A stretch of DNA of 64,000 nt from an uncultured Prevotellaceae bacterium (lineage in GTDB: Bacteria; Bacteroidota; Bacteroidia; Bacteroidales; Bacteroidaceae). The number at the start of each line of letters is the position of its first letter. Position 1 is the first letter of the stretch. Under the pieces are notes generated by a model. The model was not told the DNA's origin. It saw nothing but the letters and a program-made list of their open reading frames with translations, and ran no database searches. Shown here in pieces: positions 51,038-59,320 of this stretch. The stretch lies in NCBI GenBank assembly GCA_902779455.1, contig CACZBS010000009.1:1-64000 (forward strand), read 5' to 3'. The translations under genes were made by a program, and so were the position numbers.

Positions 51038-52696
51038 TCAGAGGTGGCTGCCGATACGCTTCACCTGCGCTTCAAACTGCTCTCGGTCGCCGAGGGCATT
51101 GTTTTTCACCATCGAGCGGTAGTTGTAGATGGTGTGGACGGAATAGTGCAGGAATTCGGCTATCTTCGACGAGTCGGTGATGCCGAGGCGGATCAGGGCG
51201 AAGATGCGCAGCTCGGTGGTCAGCTGGCCGGGCCGTGGCGGGGTGATGCGCGCCTCAGGCTGCAGCAGGGCATTGAAGTCGTCGAGGAATGTGGGGAAGA
51301 TGTGCAGGAACGCCTTGTCGAAGTCGTCCATCAGCTCAGCCAGCTCGCGGTCGCTCGTCTCGCGGATGCGGTCGGTGGCCAGATAGTCGGCCAGCTGTCC
51401 GCTGCGCGCCTTCTTCATGACGGTGATGCGGAAGGCGTCCATCTTTTTCATATAGGAGGAGCAGAGGGCGAGGAAGCGCCCGATGTAGACGTCCTTGATG
51501 CGGTTGCTGTCGTTCAGCTGGCCGTTGCTGAGGTTGAGCTGTTCGACGGCCTCGTTGAGCTGCTGGTTGAGGTCGGTCAGGCTGAGGTTGGCCTGGTGGA
51601 GCTCCGCCCGTGCATGGGCCAGCCGCTTCATCTGGCGGTAGACGTAGGCCATGGCGGCGGCCAGCAGGAGGGCCAGCACGCTGATGATGCCGAGGCTCCA
51701 GCGCAACTGGTGGTTGCGCTTCTCGGTGAGCAGGTGGTAGTTGTGGCCGACGACGTTCAGCACGCTGGCACTCTGCATGTTGCGCAGCGGCGTGTTGTAT
51801 TGGCGCAGCCCCTCCTGCGAAGCGGCGATGAGCTTGTAGGACAGTTCTACGTTGCCCTCCTCCGACAGTCGGTCGGCCAGGGTCCACAGCGAGGCCTGGT
51901 CCTTGATGGAGCATCGCACGTCGTTGATGGCCGAGCGCAGCAGCCAGTACTTCTCCATCTCGCGGTTGCCCATGAGCTGATAGGTCCAGGAGCGGAAGAA
52001 AGCTACCTCGGAAAACTTGGCCGACGTGGTGTCAGTCAGCGCCAGCTGGCGGGTGTTGTATTCGAGTGCTTCGTCGAGCCGGCCCTCGTTGCGCAGCTGG
52101 TGTTCGCGCAGCTGCATGTAGTCGGCCGTGGTGGTGTCGAGCAGGCTGATAAGCCGTCTGTTGTATTGTCGCGTCAGCTCTTCGTAGTCGTGGTGCAGGG
52201 TGCTGTCGGTCGAGTAGTGGCCGGCCTCGCCATAGACATTCTTGCAGGCGTTGTAGTAGTCAGCCTGCAGGCTGTCGGCCAGCCTTTCGCTGTCGAAAGA
52301 CTTGACGATATGGACCGCTTCGAGGTAGTTGCCGGCCTTGGCGTAGAGCGTCGCCTTGCGCAGCAGCAGTCGCGTGGCCTGGCGGTTGAGTCCGTGGCGG
52401 CTGGCCAGCTCGATGTTTCGGTTCATGTAGGTCAGGGCCGAGTCGTAGTTGAACTTGTAGTAAGCCTCGATGAGCTGGTCGTTGATGGCGATGGCCTCAG
52501 GCGTCGACAGGCGCTGGCTGTGCATGGCATCCTTGATGACGGCAATGCGCGTCAGATGCCTGGCGTCGATGTCGTCTATGCGGTCGGTCTCGATGCTCAG
52601 CACGTTGCAGAGCGAGTCGATGGTATGTGGGTTCACCTGAGCCTGGATGCCGGCGGTCACGGCCAGTAGCAGGGTGAGGATGACAGGTCTTCTCAT
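51038..52696 (-). CDS. DUF6377-type membrane transcriptional regulator
   Basis: 552 aa. Signal/anchor (VILTLLLAVTAGIQAQ), a helical TPR-like region (about residues 60-320), one transmembrane helix (WSLGIISVLALLLAAAMAYVY), a coiled coil (HARAELHQANLSLTDLNQQL) and a C-terminal domain ending in a LuxR-like helix-turn-helix (LRIFALIRLGITDSSKIAEF then LHYSVHTIYNYRSMVKNNAL). The architecture is that of a sensor that spans the inner membrane and binds DNA. It lies upstream of susC and likely controls this PUL, the role that HTCS or SusR proteins have elsewhere. Confidence 0.85.
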   Translation of the reverse strand: MRRPVILTLLLAVTAGIQAQVNPHTIDSLCNVLSIETDRIDDIDARHLTRIAVIKDAMHSQRLSTPEAIAINDQLIEAYYKFNYDSALTYMNRNIELASRHGLNRQATRLLLRKATLYAKAGNYLEAVHIVKSFDSERLADSLQADYYNACKNVYGEAGHYSTDSTLHHDYEELTRQYNRRLISLLDTTTADYMQLREHQLRNEGRLDEALEYNTRQLALTDTTSAKFSEVAFFRSWTYQLMGNREMEKYWLLRSAINDVRCSIKDQASLWTLADRLSEEGNVELSYKLIAASQEGLRQYNTPLRNMQSASVLNVVGHNYHLLTEKRNHQLRWSLGIISVLALLLAAAMAYVYRQMKRLAHARAELHQANLSLTDLNQQLNEAVEQLNLSNGQLNDSNRIKDVYIGRFLALCSSYMKKMDAFRITVMKKARSGQLADYLATDRIRETSDRELAELMDDFDKAFLHIFPTFLDDFNALLQPEARITPPRPGQLTTELRIFALIRLGITDSSKIAEFLHYSVHTIYNYRSMVKNNALGDREQFEAQVKRIGSHL

Positions 52697-52727
52697 AGTC
52701 TTGGCTTTAGTTATCGCTATTTGCTTG

Positions 52728-52759
52728 CAAATATAGAAAGAATAATTGAAACGTGCAAA
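52728..52759 (-). promoter_or_regulatory. Promoter of the PUL regulator
   Basis: TTTG (52756-52759), 20-bp spacer, TATATTTG (52728-52735), minus strand. It excludes the longer start at 52786. Confidence 0.8.
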
Positions 52760-52910
52760 TAAAACAGACAAAAATCGTTTCCGCAATCTACTTTTTCGTT
52801 TGTTGTCTTTTTGTGTAAGTGTCTTATAATAAGATATATAGCGCGTTTCTTCGGGATCGCTTAATCCACATTGGAACTCCCATCAGGATGCAGCCTCGCG
52901 AAAAATGCTT

Positions 52911-52918
52911 ATATTTGC
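52911..52918 (+). promoter_or_regulatory. -7 box of the GH16-GH18 gene
   Basis: TATATTTG lies only 8 bp before the ATG at 52926, so the mRNA would have almost no leader. No TTTG -33 box at the standard distance, again compatible with a regulated promoter. Confidence 0.55.
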
Positions 52919-52925
52919 ACTCATT

Positions 52926-54893
52926 ATGACAACACTACGACGCATCTTTTCGATCATGCTGCTGGCGGTGCTGGCAGCTGTCGACGCTGAGGCGCAGAAG
53001 GCCGACGGGCTCACTACGACTCACGACGCATCGCCCTACGTGCCGCAGGGCTATCAGCTGGACTTCAGCGACGAATTCGACGGCACCGACGTGAACACGG
53101 CCGACTGGAAGTTCGAGATCCAGTCGCCCGGATGGGTCAACCACGAACTGCAACGCTATGTGGGCAAGACGTACAGGGGTGAGAAAGTGGTCTTCGTCGA
53201 GGACGACCACCTGACCATCCGCTGCCAGAAAGGGTCGGACGGCCAGGTGGTCTCGGGCCGGCTGAACCTGCGCCCGTCAGAGGGCTGGCGCTACGGCTAC
53301 TTCGAGGCCCGCATCAAGCTGCCCAAGGGACGCGGCACGTGGCCGGCCTTCTGGATGATGCCCGTGGGCGTGGACTGGAGCACCAACCCGTGGCCCACGT
53401 GCGGCGAGATCGACATCATGGAGGAGGTGGGTGCCGATCCGAATGAGGTGTCGTCGTCGATCCATTGCGACGCCTATAACCACCCTAAGCACACGCAGAA
53501 GACCCACGCCATGCACCTCGACGGCGCTGAAGACGCATACCATGTCTATGCCTTGTCGTGGACTCCGGATCGACTGACGTTCTACGTCGACGGCCGCGTG
53601 CAGCTCATATATAATAAGGAGAGCGACGACCACGCCGTCTGGCCCTTCCACTACGCCTTCCATCCCATCCTCAACCTGGCCTGGGGCGGCGACTGGGGCG
53701 GCTACAAGGGCGTCGACGAGAATGCGCTGCCCTGCGAAATGCTCGTCGACTATGTGCGCATCTACAAAAAGCCCGTCGCCTCGACGGCCAGGAAGGTGGT
53801 GGCCTACGTGACGTCATGGACCACGCACGACGTCGATCCGCTGGTGATGACGCATGTCAACTATGCCTTTGGCGGCGTTGGCAGCGACCATCGCTCCGTT
53901 TATGCCGACAACATCGCGCGGATGAAGAAGATGGTGGAACTGAAACAGAGAAACCCGCAGCTGAAGGTGCTGCTCAGCATCGGCGGATGGGGGCGTGGCG
54001 GCTTCACGCCGATGGCGGCTGACGAGGCTGCCCGCAAGGCCTTCGCTGAGGACTGCCGCCGCTTCTGTGAGCGCTACAACCTCGACGGCATCGACGTCGA
54101 CTGGGAATTCCCGGGCGACAACTCCAGCGGCGAGACGGCGGCTGTCAACGAGAAGCAGAACTTCACCCTCCTGTTGCGCGACCTGCGCGAGGCCTTGGGC
54201 AGCGACCTGCTGCTGACGATGGCCTCGTCGGCCGATCCCTCGCGCTTCGACTTCCGCTCCTGCATCAAGTATCTGGACTTCGTCAACGTGATGACCTACG
54301 ACATGGCCTCGCCGCCCAACCATCACTCGGCGCTCTATCGCGGCGGCAAGGTCGGCAACGGCTACATCGTGGGGCATGAGAGCATCACGCGCCATCTCAA
54401 CGCAGGCGTCCCAGCCGACAAGCTCGTCATGGGGCTGGCCTTCTATGGCAACAGCGGTGCCGGCGAGCAGATCTCGCTGCAGCAGATCAAGGATAAGATC
54501 GCTTCGGGCGACTATGAGGACCATTGGGACGACGTGGCCCGGGTGCCCTACCTGACCCGCCAGGGGCGCTTTGCCTATGGCTACGACAATGCCCGCTCGC
54601 TACGACTGAAGTGCCAGTATATCATCGACCGCGGCCTGGCTGGCGGCATGTATTGGGAATATGCCAACGACGACCGCCTGGGCACTGAGCGCCACACGGT
54701 CTACGACTGCCTCGTCGAGGGCGCCCCTCAGAACGAGCAGCAGGGCATCGGCCGCATCCCTTTTGAATCGGCCGGAACCGGACACTCACCATCCTGTTCC
54801 GGCACGCTCCATGACCTGGCCGGACGGCGCCTTGGCAGCGCGCCCCGTGCCGGCCTTTACGTCAGCGACGGACACGTCGTCATCCAAAAATAA
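52926..54893 (+). CDS. GH16-GH18 fusion enzyme (laminarinase-like plus chitinase-like) with T9SS tail
   Basis: 655 aa. Signal peptide (ending DAEAQ), then GH16 (about 42-282) with the catalytic motif GEIDIMEEVG (Glu161, Asp163, Glu166), then GH18 (about 288-610) with SIGGWGRGGF and LDGIDVDWEFPG (Asp387, Asp390, Asp392, Glu394 as catalytic acid), MTYDM and GGMYWEYA. All key residues of both domains are present. The tail (HDLAGRRLGS...YVSDGHVVIQK) is T9SS-type. It predicts one secreted protein able to cut beta-1,3-glucan and chitin-type linkages. It is divergent from the PUL regulator. Confidence 0.92.
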   Translation: MTTLRRIFSIMLLAVLAAVDAEAQKADGLTTTHDASPYVPQGYQLDFSDEFDGTDVNTADWKFEIQSPGWVNHELQRYVGKTYRGEKVVFVEDDHLTIRCQKGSDGQVVSGRLNLRPSEGWRYGYFEARIKLPKGRGTWPAFWMMPVGVDWSTNPWPTCGEIDIMEEVGADPNEVSSSIHCDAYNHPKHTQKTHAMHLDGAEDAYHVYALSWTPDRLTFYVDGRVQLIYNKESDDHAVWPFHYAFHPILNLAWGGDWGGYKGVDENALPCEMLVDYVRIYKKPVASTARKVVAYVTSWTTHDVDPLVMTHVNYAFGGVGSDHRSVYADNIARMKKMVELKQRNPQLKVLLSIGGWGRGGFTPMAADEAARKAFAEDCRRFCERYNLDGIDVDWEFPGDNSSGETAAVNEKQNFTLLLRDLREALGSDLLLTMASSADPSRFDFRSCIKYLDFVNVMTYDMASPPNHHSALYRGGKVGNGYIVGHESITRHLNAGVPADKLVMGLAFYGNSGAGEQISLQQIKDKIASGDYEDHWDDVARVPYLTRQGRFAYGYDNARSLRLKCQYIIDRGLAGGMYWEYANDDRLGTERHTVYDCLVEGAPQNEQQGIGRIPFESAGTGHSPSCSGTLHDLAGRRLGSAPRAGLYVSDGHVVIQK

Positions 54894-54916
54894 GAACCTG
54901 ATTTACCTTCACGCGT

Positions 54917-55717
54917 ATGAAAAGAATGTTCATTGCCCTTGCCCTCATCCTGACGGCACTGACGACCGCAGCCCAACCTGAGGGCTATCCCGCCAACTAC
55001 GCACGGGCGCCGCGCTTCGACGCGCTCATCTGCTACGACCCGCACGCCGAGGAGGCTCATGTGCAGTTCGACCGCCAGGCCCTCAGCTTCTTCCATAAGC
55101 TGAGCTACGGCGAGGGCTTCCGCTATCGTGTGGTCACGTCGATGCATGGCATGACGGCCGACACGCTGCGGCAGTACAGCGTCGTCGTCTGGCTCAACTT
55201 CTCGTGCTCGCCTGCCGAGCGACAGGCTTTCGAGCAATATATGCGTGAGGGTGGGGGATGGATCGGCTTTCATGCCTCGGCCTACAATGACGCCCGAACG
55301 GGATGGCCGTGGCTCAACGAGTTTCTGGGCTGCGGGCCCTTCCTCTGCAACAACTGGCCGCCGCAGCCTGCCCTCGTGGAGTGCGACCGGGCTGACCATC
55401 CCGTCACGCGCTCGCTGCCCGCCTCGTTTGTCTGTCCGGCCAGCGAGTTCTATCAGTGGAATCCCTCGCCACGACTTGACGACAGCGTCGACGTGCTCGT
55501 GAGTCTCTCGCCGAAGAACTATCCCTTCGGCCTGAAGGATGTGGTCCGATGGGGCGATTTCCCCATTGTCTGGACCAACCGCGACTACCGCATGGTCTAC
55601 CTCAACATGGGTCATGGCGACGAGGGCTTCATCGACGCTACGCAGAACCTCCTCTTCGTCAACGCCTTCCGATGGGTGGTCAGCCGCGACCCTCAGGGCG
55701 ATCCTTTCATGAAGTGA
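54917..55717 (+). CDS. ThuA-like domain protein, secreted
   Basis: 266 aa with a signal peptide (ending TTAAQ). The remainder is a ThuA/trehalose-utilisation-like class I glutamine-amidotransferase fold (VVVWLNFSCSPAERQAF, GGGWIGFHASAYND, MVYLNMGHGDEG). The family's enzymatic role is uncertain; many members occur in sugar-degradation loci. It begins 23 bp after the GH16-GH18 gene and is probably co-transcribed with it. Confidence 0.82.
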   Translation: MKRMFIALALILTALTTAAQPEGYPANYARAPRFDALICYDPHAEEAHVQFDRQALSFFHKLSYGEGFRYRVVTSMHGMTADTLRQYSVVVWLNFSCSPAERQAFEQYMREGGGWIGFHASAYNDARTGWPWLNEFLGCGPFLCNNWPPQPALVECDRADHPVTRSLPASFVCPASEFYQWNPSPRLDDSVDVLVSLSPKNYPFGLKDVVRWGDFPIVWTNRDYRMVYLNMGHGDEGFIDATQNLLFVNAFRWVVSRDPQGDPFMK

Positions 55718-55730
55718 CGACGGCGGCGCA

Positions 55731-56490
55731 CTATTCCGGCTCGACGACGAGAAGGGGCGTGGCCAGGTCGCCACTCTGAGCCGCAATGGCACAGCGGCCC
55801 TCAGCCGCAAAGCGGATGCGGGCCACGCCGTTGGCAGCCTGGATGCGGCGCGAGCCGAGCGTCGTGCCTTGGTCGCAGAGCAGGCGGCCGTCGCCTGCCA
55901 AAGAAAAGACGATCCAGTCGGTGGCATCGAGACAGCAGCGACCTTGCTCGTCGACGAGTTCGGCGCGCACCACGTCGGCCGATTCGCGCGACAGGAGCAG
56001 ACGGGCGGGCTGGCCCCATGGCTCCGTCACGTAGTCCTGGCGAATCTCGTCGGTCAGCCCTCCGGCACTGACGGCCCGCAGCGTGTTCTCGCCGGGCTGC
56101 AGGACCACGTCCCAGTGGAACCCCTGCGCCGGGTAATCATTGACGTCACGACGGCGGCGGCCCTGCGACTGGCCGTTGACATAGAGTTCCACCCACGGCT
56201 GGTTAGAATAGACAAGCACTTGTTTGCGCTCCCCATCGCGGCCCCAGCGCACAGGCCATGTGTGGCCGTAGATGTGGAGCATCGGCTCAGCCGACCAATA
56301 GGACTGGAAGACATAGTAGGACTCCTTCGGCGTGCCGTCGCGCTGGACGACACCCTTCTGGTTGACGTAGGGGATCGGGTTGTCCGGCCGAAGCGGCGTG
56401 GCGAAGTCCTTGAAGGTCCAGAAGGCCGTGCCCGTCAGCTGGGGCTCGACGAGGGGGAGTCGCTGGCGGACTTCCTGCAGAGAATCTGAG
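55731..56490 (-). pseudogene. 5'-truncated glycoside hydrolase family 2 gene
   Basis: The minus frame gives about 250 codons of the C-terminal half of a GH2 enzyme: LTGTAFWTFKDF, RPDNPIPYVNQKGVVQRDG, then WVELYVNGQSQG and the beta-sandwich ending PLLVVEPE. The catalytic barrel and N-terminal domains are missing. Homology stops at 56490, exactly where the heptamer repeat array (GTGAGAA units) begins, and the frame meets a stop shortly after. Deletion next to the repeat is the likely cause. A shorter frame with an ATG at 56282 remains open but lacks the active site. Confidence 0.78.
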
Positions 56491-56665
56491 GGAGGTGAGA
56501 AGTCTTTGAAGTGAGAGGTGAGAGGTGAGAAGTCTTATTAGTTTTGTCGGCAGAGTTGTCAACGGTATCATGTAACAATACTTCTCACTTCTCACTTCTT
56601 GCGTCCCTTTGGTAGCAAGCGTCCTTCGGCCGAGCGCTCACCTCTCACTTCTCACCTCACACAAA
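56491..56665. repeat. GTGAGAA heptamer array, copy 1 (between GH2 remnant and manA)
   Basis: Arms of GTGAGAA/GTGAGAG units (56491-56531) and of the reverse complement TTCTCAC (56581-56599, 56638-56656) flank a core that includes CTTATTAG and CGGCAGAGTTGTCA. The same arms and core occur at 57630-57836. Confidence 0.75.
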
Positions 56666-57619
56666 CGTTTCGAGGAAACGGACCTCGCCGTCGACCCTGA
56701 CCTCGCTCGCCGTGGCGGGGATGAGGACGGTCTCGCCGGCACGCAGGCTGACGGTCTCGCCGTCGGCGGTCAGACGGCCCTCGCCCTTGACGCCGATGAG
56801 GATGACGAAGGAGTCGAGCTCGGAGTAGTCGAGCAGCATGGGCTCCGTCAGGTCGTAGACCGACGTGGTGAAGAAGGGGCATTGGACGACGGTCTGGGGC
56901 ATGTCCTTCTGGGGCTCGTAGTGCGTGCGGTAGTCGGGCAGCACGGTGTAGTCGATCGACTCGGCGGCCAGCTCGGTGTGCAGCTCGCGCAGGTGGCCGT
57001 CCTTGTCGCGGCGGCCGAAGTCGTAGATGCGGTAGGTGACGTCGGAGGTCTGCTGTATCTCGGCCACGAAGCAGCCGGCGCCGATGGCATGGATGCGTCC
57101 GGCGGGGATGAAGAAGACGTCGCCCTCGTGGACCTCATAGCGCGAGAGGGCGTCGGTGATGGTGTCGTCGGCCACCATCCGCTTGTATTCCTCGGGCGTG
57201 ATCTGCTGCTTCAGTCCGTTGTAGAGGAAAGCGCCCTCACGCGGAGCCAGGCAGTACCACATCTCGGTCTTGCCCCGCTCGCGCCCCTGTCGGCGGGCTG
57301 TCTCGTCGTTGGGGTGGACCTGGATGGAGAGGTCGCGCCGGGCGTCGATGAACTTGATGAGCAGGGGGAACTCGTCGCCGAAGCGCTCGTAGTTCTCATG
57401 GCCTACGAGGTCGGCCTTCATCTCGCTGACCAGTTCGTTGAGCCGCCGTCCCTTGTACGGGCCACAGCTGACGATGGTCTCGTTATCCTTTACTCCTGAG
57501 ATTTCCCAGCTCTCGCCCACGTTATCCTGATGGGCGCTGAGCTGCTTGAAGGGGATGATTCTGTCGCCTCCCCAGAGCGTCTGCTTCAGCAGCGGTTCGA
57601 ATTTGAAAAACATACTCAT
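56657..57619 (-). CDS. manA: Mannose-6-phosphate isomerase, class I
   Basis: About 320 aa. It interconverts mannose-6-phosphate and fructose-6-phosphate. The zinc-site motif LSIQVHPND with a later EMWYCLAP and the GRIHAIGAG block are present. The start MSMFFKFEP (57619, or 57613) is chosen because the open frame upstream is translated heptamer repeat. It stands between two copies of the GTGAGAA repeat family, with the trk/dxs genes upstream on the same strand. Confidence 0.9.
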   Translation of the reverse strand: MSMFFKFEPLLKQTLWGGDRIIPFKQLSAHQDNVGESWEISGVKDNETIVSCGPYKGRRLNELVSEMKADLVGHENYERFGDEFPLLIKFIDARRDLSIQVHPNDETARRQGRERGKTEMWYCLAPREGAFLYNGLKQQITPEEYKRMVADDTITDALSRYEVHEGDVFFIPAGRIHAIGAGCFVAEIQQTSDVTYRIYDFGRRDKDGHLRELHTELAAESIDYTVLPDYRTHYEPQKDMPQTVVQCPFFTTSVYDLTEPMLLDYSELDSFVILIGVKGEGRLTADGETVSLRAGETVLIPATASEVRVDGEVRFLETFV

Positions 57620-57629
57620 TATATAAAAG

Positions 57630-57836
57630 TTATTAAGTGAGAAGTGAGAGGTCTTTGAAGTGAGAAGTCTTATTAAGTGAGAAGTGAGAGGTGAGAAGTG
57701 AGAAGTCTTATTAGTCTTGCCGGCAGAGTTGTCATAATTGTCATAATTGTCAGAGTTGTAATGGGAATTCATGTAACTATACTTCTCACTTCTCACTTCT
57801 CACTTCTCACTTCAAAGACCTCTCACTTCTCAGTTT
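57630..57836. repeat. GTGAGAA heptamer array, copy 2 (between manA and trkH)
   Basis: Left arms of GTGAGAA/GTGAGAG units (57635-57708), a core with CTTATTAG, CGGCAGAGTTGTCA and three ATAATTGTC-like units, and right arms of TTCTCAC units (57780-57836). The core is shared with copy 1 at 56.5 kb, but the number of units differs. Confidence 0.78.
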
Positions 57837-59284
57837 TCCTTCCAGAACGAGCGGGTGAAGAGCACCAGCACGGTCATGATCTCCAGACGGCCGACGAGCA
57901 TCAGGGCGGCGCAGAGCCACTTGAGCCCGGGGGAGAGGTCGGCCCACGACATCTGCGGGCCGATGTTGGTGTCGAGTCCGGCGCCGACGTTGCTGAAGAG
58001 GCTGAGCGAGATGGTGAAGGCGTTGGTGATGTCGACGCCGTTGGTGATCATGATGACGGCGACGGCGCCCACCATGATGATCGAGACGGTGAAGAAGGCC
58101 AGCAGCGAGACGAGCTTGGCCTGCGGGATGCTCTGGCCGTTGAGCTTCACGGGCAGCACGGCGTTGGGGTGGAGGATGCGGCGGAACTCGTTGCTGAGCA
58201 CGCGCACCAGCATCAGCACGCGCACACTCTTGAAGCCGCCGGTGGTGGAGCCGGCGCAGGCTCCGATGAACATGAGCACGCCGAGGATGACCCACGTCAG
58301 GTGGGGCCAGGCACCGGCGTCGGTGTTCGACAGTCCTGTCGTCGTGACGAACGACACGACCTGGAAGAGGCTTGAGCGGAATGCCTGCTCCAGGGGGTAG
58401 TCCATCCGCGTGGTGAGCAGATACATGATCCACGAGGTGGCCACGAAGATGGTCAGGACGTAGAAGCGGAACTCCGAGTTGCGTAGCAGTGTGCTGACGC
58501 GCAGCTTGAAGATGCTTAGATATAATAAGGTGAAGTTGATGCCGGCCAGAAACTGGAACAGCACGGCCAGATACTCGATGAGGGGCGAGGCGAGGAAGAT
58601 GGTGCCGTTGTGGGTGGAGAATCCGCCCGTCGCCGTCGTCGACATGGCGTAGTTGACGGCGTCGAACCAGCCCATGCCGGCCACCCAGAACGACAGGCCG
58701 CAGGCCAGGGTGAGCAGGGTGTAGATCGACCATATCCACTTGGCCGACGTGGAGAGGCGCGGGTGCATCTTCGAGCGCATGGGCCCCGTGGCCTCGGCGG
58801 CAAACACCTTGACGCTTCCGCCCACGAGCTGCGGCAGCAGGGCGACGGTGAAGAAGACGATTCCGAGTCCGCCGATCCACTGCATCAGCGATCGCCAGAA
58901 GAGCAGCCCGTGGGGCAGCCGCTCGACGTCGTCGATGACGGTGGCGCCGGTGGTGGTGAATCCCGACATGGTCTCGAAGAAGGCGTCGGCCAGGTGGGGC
59001 AGCGAGCCGTGGATGAGGAACGGGAACATGCCGAAGAATGAGAAGACGATCCACGTGAGCGTGACCACCACGTGGGAGTCGCGGCGCGAGAGCGCATTCT
59101 CTGCCCCCCGGCCGAAGTAGAGCAGCAGGAAGGCCGAGCCGAAGGTCATGGCTGTCGACATCATGAACGCCATCGTGTCGTCCTCGCCGAAGCCGAAGGC
59201 CATGGCCAGGCATAGGGCCATGAAGAACGCCTCGATGAAGAGCAGCGATCCGATGATCTTCGATATGATTTTCCAGCTAACCAT
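57830..59284 (-). CDS. trkH: Trk potassium uptake protein TrkH
   Basis: About 484 aa integral membrane K+ channel subunit with some ten hydrophobic helices. The four selectivity-filter loops are seen: SGFTTTGATV, STTATGGFST, TTTGLSNTD and GSTTGGFKS. It works with TrkA for K+ import. The start at MVSWKIISKI (59284) is preferred; the ATG at 59302 lies in a heptamer repeat. It follows trkA by about 30 bp and belongs to the dxs-trkA-trkH transcript. Confidence 0.93.
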   Translation of the reverse strand: MVSWKIISKIIGSLLFIEAFFMALCLAMAFGFGEDDTMAFMMSTAMTFGSAFLLLYFGRGAENALSRRDSHVVVTLTWIVFSFFGMFPFLIHGSLPHLADAFFETMSGFTTTGATVIDDVERLPHGLLFWRSLMQWIGGLGIVFFTVALLPQLVGGSVKVFAAEATGPMRSKMHPRLSTSAKWIWSIYTLLTLACGLSFWVAGMGWFDAVNYAMSTTATGGFSTHNGTIFLASPLIEYLAVLFQFLAGINFTLLYLSIFKLRVSTLLRNSEFRFYVLTIFVATSWIMYLLTTRMDYPLEQAFRSSLFQVVSFVTTTGLSNTDAGAWPHLTWVILGVLMFIGACAGSTTGGFKSVRVLMLVRVLSNEFRRILHPNAVLPVKLNGQSIPQAKLVSLLAFFTVSIIMVGAVAVIMITNGVDITNAFTISLSLFSNVGAGLDTNIGPQMSWADLSPGLKWLCAALMLVGRLEIMTVLVLFTRSFWKEN

Positions 59285-59288
59285 CAAC

Positions 59289-59320
59289 TTATCACTTATC
59301 ATTCATCATTCATCACTCAC
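59289..59320. repeat. Heptamer array at the trkA-trkH junction
   Basis: Tandem ATCATTC units (four, the last two degenerate) fill the gap and overlap the end of trkA. It is another member of the junction repeat pattern. Confidence 0.6.

Noticed and set aside
51044-52669. A 541-codon plus-strand frame opposite the DUF6377-type regulator
   Set aside because: The regulator has a promoter, membrane helix and helix-turn-helix; the antisense frame has none of these.
57620-57796. N-terminal extension of ManA starting at 57796
   Set aside because: The added 59 residues are translated heptamer repeats (TSHFSPLTSH and similar); the family start fits 57619.
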